From contig QIJG01000331.1 in NCBI GenBank assembly GCA_003232715.1, forward strand, positions 1-14,044: 14,044 nt of DNA, in the 5' to 3' direction. Under the pieces are notes generated by a model. The model worked only from the letters and a program-made list of their open reading frames with translations, searched no databases and was not told where the DNA came from. Positions 13,092-14,044 of this stretch are shown here, in pieces (position 1 is the stretch's first letter; the number at the start of each line of letters is the position of its first letter). The position numbers and the translations under genes are program-made. The DNA is from Nitrospirota bacterium (GTDB taxonomy: Bacteria; Nitrospirota; Thermodesulfovibrionia; Thermodesulfovibrionales; JdFR-85).

Positions 13092-14044
13092 GCTCACTTT
13101 CATCTACTTTTCTGTAACCCTCTGCCTCGTACTCATCTTTGTGTCAACTCTTTATCTCTCCTTCAAAGGCAGCATCATCAAAAAAATTGACCGCACTTTA
13201 TTAGCCGAGGCCCGTATTGCAGCAACCAAGGGTATAACCGACAATAATACGGAGAAAATCAGAAAGGTAATGATAAAAAAGACAGGTGATGAATATGTGC
13301 AGGTTTCAAACATTCGCGGAGATATATCCATTACATCGCTGAAATCCGGGAATCTCAGTTGGCCTGTAAAAATGTCCTTGATCGATAAGGCTTTTAACGG
13401 CATTTATTCCTTTGATACCGTATCTTTCAGGGGGGAACCATACAGGGTTCTGCATTTTCCTGTGGATAAGAGCAGCGTACTCAGGCTCGGCTATTCGTTA
13501 CAAAAGGTGGACGGAGAGCTTAAAGAACTCAGGAATCTCTTCTTCTTCTTTCTTCCGTTTTTACTTGTAATTGTAGCTATCTTCGGTTATAACATGGCAG
13601 GAAGGACCATACTCCCGGTTGTCAGGCTGACAGAAACGGCAGACAAGATCAAAAAAGGGGATTTAAAGGAACGGATACAACTGGATTCCCCCGGCCTTGA
13701 AATCAGAAATCTTGTAAGGGTCTTGAATGACATGCTCGACAGCATCCAGAAACATGTTGAAGGACACAAACGGTTCACCTCTGATGTCTCCCACGAGATC
13801 CGTTCTCCCCTTACCGCACTTAAAGGCAGCATAGAGGTGACCCTGAGAAGGAGACGGAAGCCGGAAGAATATGAGGATATACTTAAAAAAAACCTCTTTG
13901 AAGTAAACAGACTTCACAAAATAAGCGACAACCTCCTGCTCCTTGCAAGGGCTGACCATGATATTATTGAACTCAGGAAGTCATGGGTTGACATTAACGA
14001 ACTGCTCGGCCTCATTGTGGAGAGACACAAAAACAAGATATTCG
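13069..14044 (+). CDS. Membrane sensor histidine kinase, 5' part (cut by window end)
   Basis: The frame is open from the ATG at 13069 to the window end, 325 codons. It shows TM1 at about residues 9-31 (TFIYFSVTLCLVLIFVSTLY), a periplasmic region of about 125 residues, TM2 at about 157-175 (LFFFFLPFLLVIVAIFGY), a HAMP linker at about 176-230 (ILPVVRLTETADKIKKGDLK) and the dimerisation/phosphorylation helix FTSDVSHEIRSPLTALKGSI with phospho-acceptor H242. The catalytic ATPase domain lies beyond the window. Architecture and pairing resemble the CusS-type kinases. The periplasmic sensor has no motif I recognise. The start overlaps the regulator gene and has only a weak AAAGAAA upstream, consistent with translational coupling. 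Confidence 0.92.
   Translation, partial: MTITFRHKLTFIYFSVTLCLVLIFVSTLYLSFKGSIIKKIDRTLLAEARIAATKGITDNNTEKIRKVMIKKTGDEYVQVSNIRGDISITSLKSGNLSWPVKMSLIDKAFNGIYSFDTVSFRGEPYRVLHFPVDKSSVLRLGYSLQKVDGELKELRNLFFFFLPFLLVIVAIFGYNMAGRTILPVVRLTETADKIKKGDLKERIQLDSPGLEIRNLVRVLNDMLDSIQKHVEGHKRFTSDVSHEIRSPLTALKGSIEVTLRRRRKPEEYEDILKKNLFEVNRLHKISDNLLLLARADHDIIELRKSWVDINELLGLIVERHKNKIF

Overview
The window looks like chromosomal DNA of a motile Gram-negative bacterium with moderate GC, dense gene packing and heavy use of AGG/AGA (Arg) and ATA (Ile) codons. A Nitrospirota- or Desulfobacterota-like lineage is my guess from general style only. There is no rRNA marker and no database search behind it.

Layout. Positions 1-9268 on the plus strand form one compact chemotaxis operon: the 3' part of a methyl-accepting chemotaxis protein (MCP) fused to a PhnD-like ligand-binding domain (frame-disrupted, about 1-1547), an intact membrane MCP (1614-3602), CheW (3599-4141), a 661-residue HEAT-repeat protein (4095-6080), CheR (6073-6957), a frame-disrupted CheB (6942-7997), a coiled-coil/GAF protein (8059-8886) and a stand-alone CheY-like receiver (8897-9268). 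Most of the middle genes overlap start to stop, which suggests translational coupling. No CheA kinase is present, so it must lie upstream of the window or elsewhere. Convergent to the operon are rlmN (9271-10314) and metK (10426-11577) on the minus strand. A 380-base divergent region (11578-11957) holds a strong minus-strand promoter, an unidentified metK leader with a terminator-like hairpin and possibly a short leader peptide, and repeats in front of the plus-strand genes. From 11958 runs a second plus-strand operon: a universal stress protein, an OmpR-family response regulator and a membrane histidine kinase cut by the window end.

How it fits together. MCPs sense signals and, through CheW, control a CheA not seen here. 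CheR and CheB would methylate and demethylate the MCPs, and CheY would carry the output. The HEAT and GAF proteins are uncommon additions inside the operon and may be scaffold or regulatory parts.

Most notable points: (1) an MCP signalling domain continuing into a PhnD-type binding-protein domain with no signal peptide, implying a cytoplasmic sensor at the C-terminus; (2) four small indels in two genes of the operon (a 23-bp tandem duplication and a 1-base shift in the MCP fusion; an inferred 13-base deletion and a 10-bp tandem duplication in cheB), which either mark decay or variation of the adaptation machinery or are assembly errors; (3) the unrecognised metK leader RNA. Everything here was read by eye; no alignment, folding or search was run.
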